DNA of 5,485 nucleotides from an uncultured Clostridium sp. (GTDB taxonomy: Bacteria > Bacillota > Clostridia > TANB77 > CAG-508): contig CAMGAZ010000113.1 of assembly GCA_946008205.1 (NCBI GenBank), positions 1-5,485 on the forward strand, given 5' to 3'. The notes beneath the pieces were generated by a model that was given only the letters and a program-made list of their open reading frames with translations, had not been told where the DNA came from and did not search any database. This document shows, in pieces, positions 5,354 to 5,485 of this stretch. The position numbers were made by a program, and so were the translations under genes. Every line of letters starts with the position of its first letter. Positions within the stretch are counted from its first letter, which is position 1.

Positions 5354-5485
5354 ATGGGTGCTTTATCTAAAATCTGCAACAAAACGGGTATCAAGCAATG
5401 GACAAGCAACAAGAAATCTCAAATGAGTCCTGAAAACCTTACAAACACTGAGTTTACAAAACTTAAGACCGTACACCTCGACAAT
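5354..5485 (+). CDS. Possible start of a further gene, open to the window edge (uncertain)
   Basis: An ATG at 5354 opens 44 codons without a stop up to the edge, beginning MGALSKICNKTGIKQW. It lies 12 bases after the second integrase stop and in the same frame. The sequence is rich in Lys, Thr, Asn and Ser and matches no family I know. No good ribosome site is placed before the ATG; a GGAG lies about 20 bases upstream inside the integrase end. It may be a genuine short gene, a remnant of an older C-terminal extension of the integrase, or a chance open frame. Confidence 0.25.
   Translation, partial: MGALSKICNKTGIKQWTSNKKSQMSPENLTNTEFTKLKTVHLDN

Noticed and set aside
5342..5485. tRNA gene or attachment site after the second integrase
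   Set aside because: Integrases often lie beside tRNA genes, but I see no cloverleaf, no T-loop motif GGTTCGAATCC or similar, and no repeat of this segment elsewhere in the window.

Overview
The window is an AT-rich stretch that looks like part of a mobile or accessory region in a low-GC Firmicute, most likely a clostridial gut or rumen-type anaerobe. The evidence is strong AGGAGG-type ribosome binding sites, sigma-A-like promoters, AT-rich codon use and Tn916-like tyrosine integrases. The species cannot be named from this sequence alone.

Layout, left to right. Positions 1-159 (+) hold the last 52 codons of an unrecognised gene. Its probable transcription terminator (178-208) lies inside the 3' end of the next, convergent gene. 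Positions 172-2020 (-) form a two-gene restriction-modification operon: an Mrr-type PD-(D/E)XK endonuclease (1115-2020) is transcribed first, and a DNA cytosine-5 methyltransferase (172-1131) overlaps its end. A near-consensus promoter (2053-2081) drives the pair. The 331-bp gap 2021-2351 separates this operon from the divergent first integrase. It holds three TAACAATAT boxes, a tandem 22-bp repeat, and a hairpin that covers a Shine-Dalgarno sequence and a three-codon mini-ORF.

Positions 2352-3521 (+) encode the first complete tyrosine recombinase, which ends at a clear terminator (3528-3560). Positions 3588-4025 (-) encode a small protein with one N-terminal membrane segment and a C-terminal domain resembling the DUF4258/BrnT/RelE-like group, with its own promoter. 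Positions 4142-5341 (+) encode a second complete tyrosine recombinase, a diverged paralogue of the first. The last 130 bases hold an open frame of uncertain status running off the edge.

How the genes may work together (inference): one or two integrative elements lie here, each with its own integrase, and the restriction-modification pair is the cargo that protects or stabilises the element. Two paralogous integrases with a reversed small gene between them could mean two elements inserted next to each other, or one element with two recombinases. The most distinctive parts are the regulatory DNA between the endonuclease and the first integrase, and the membrane-anchored small protein between the two integrases.
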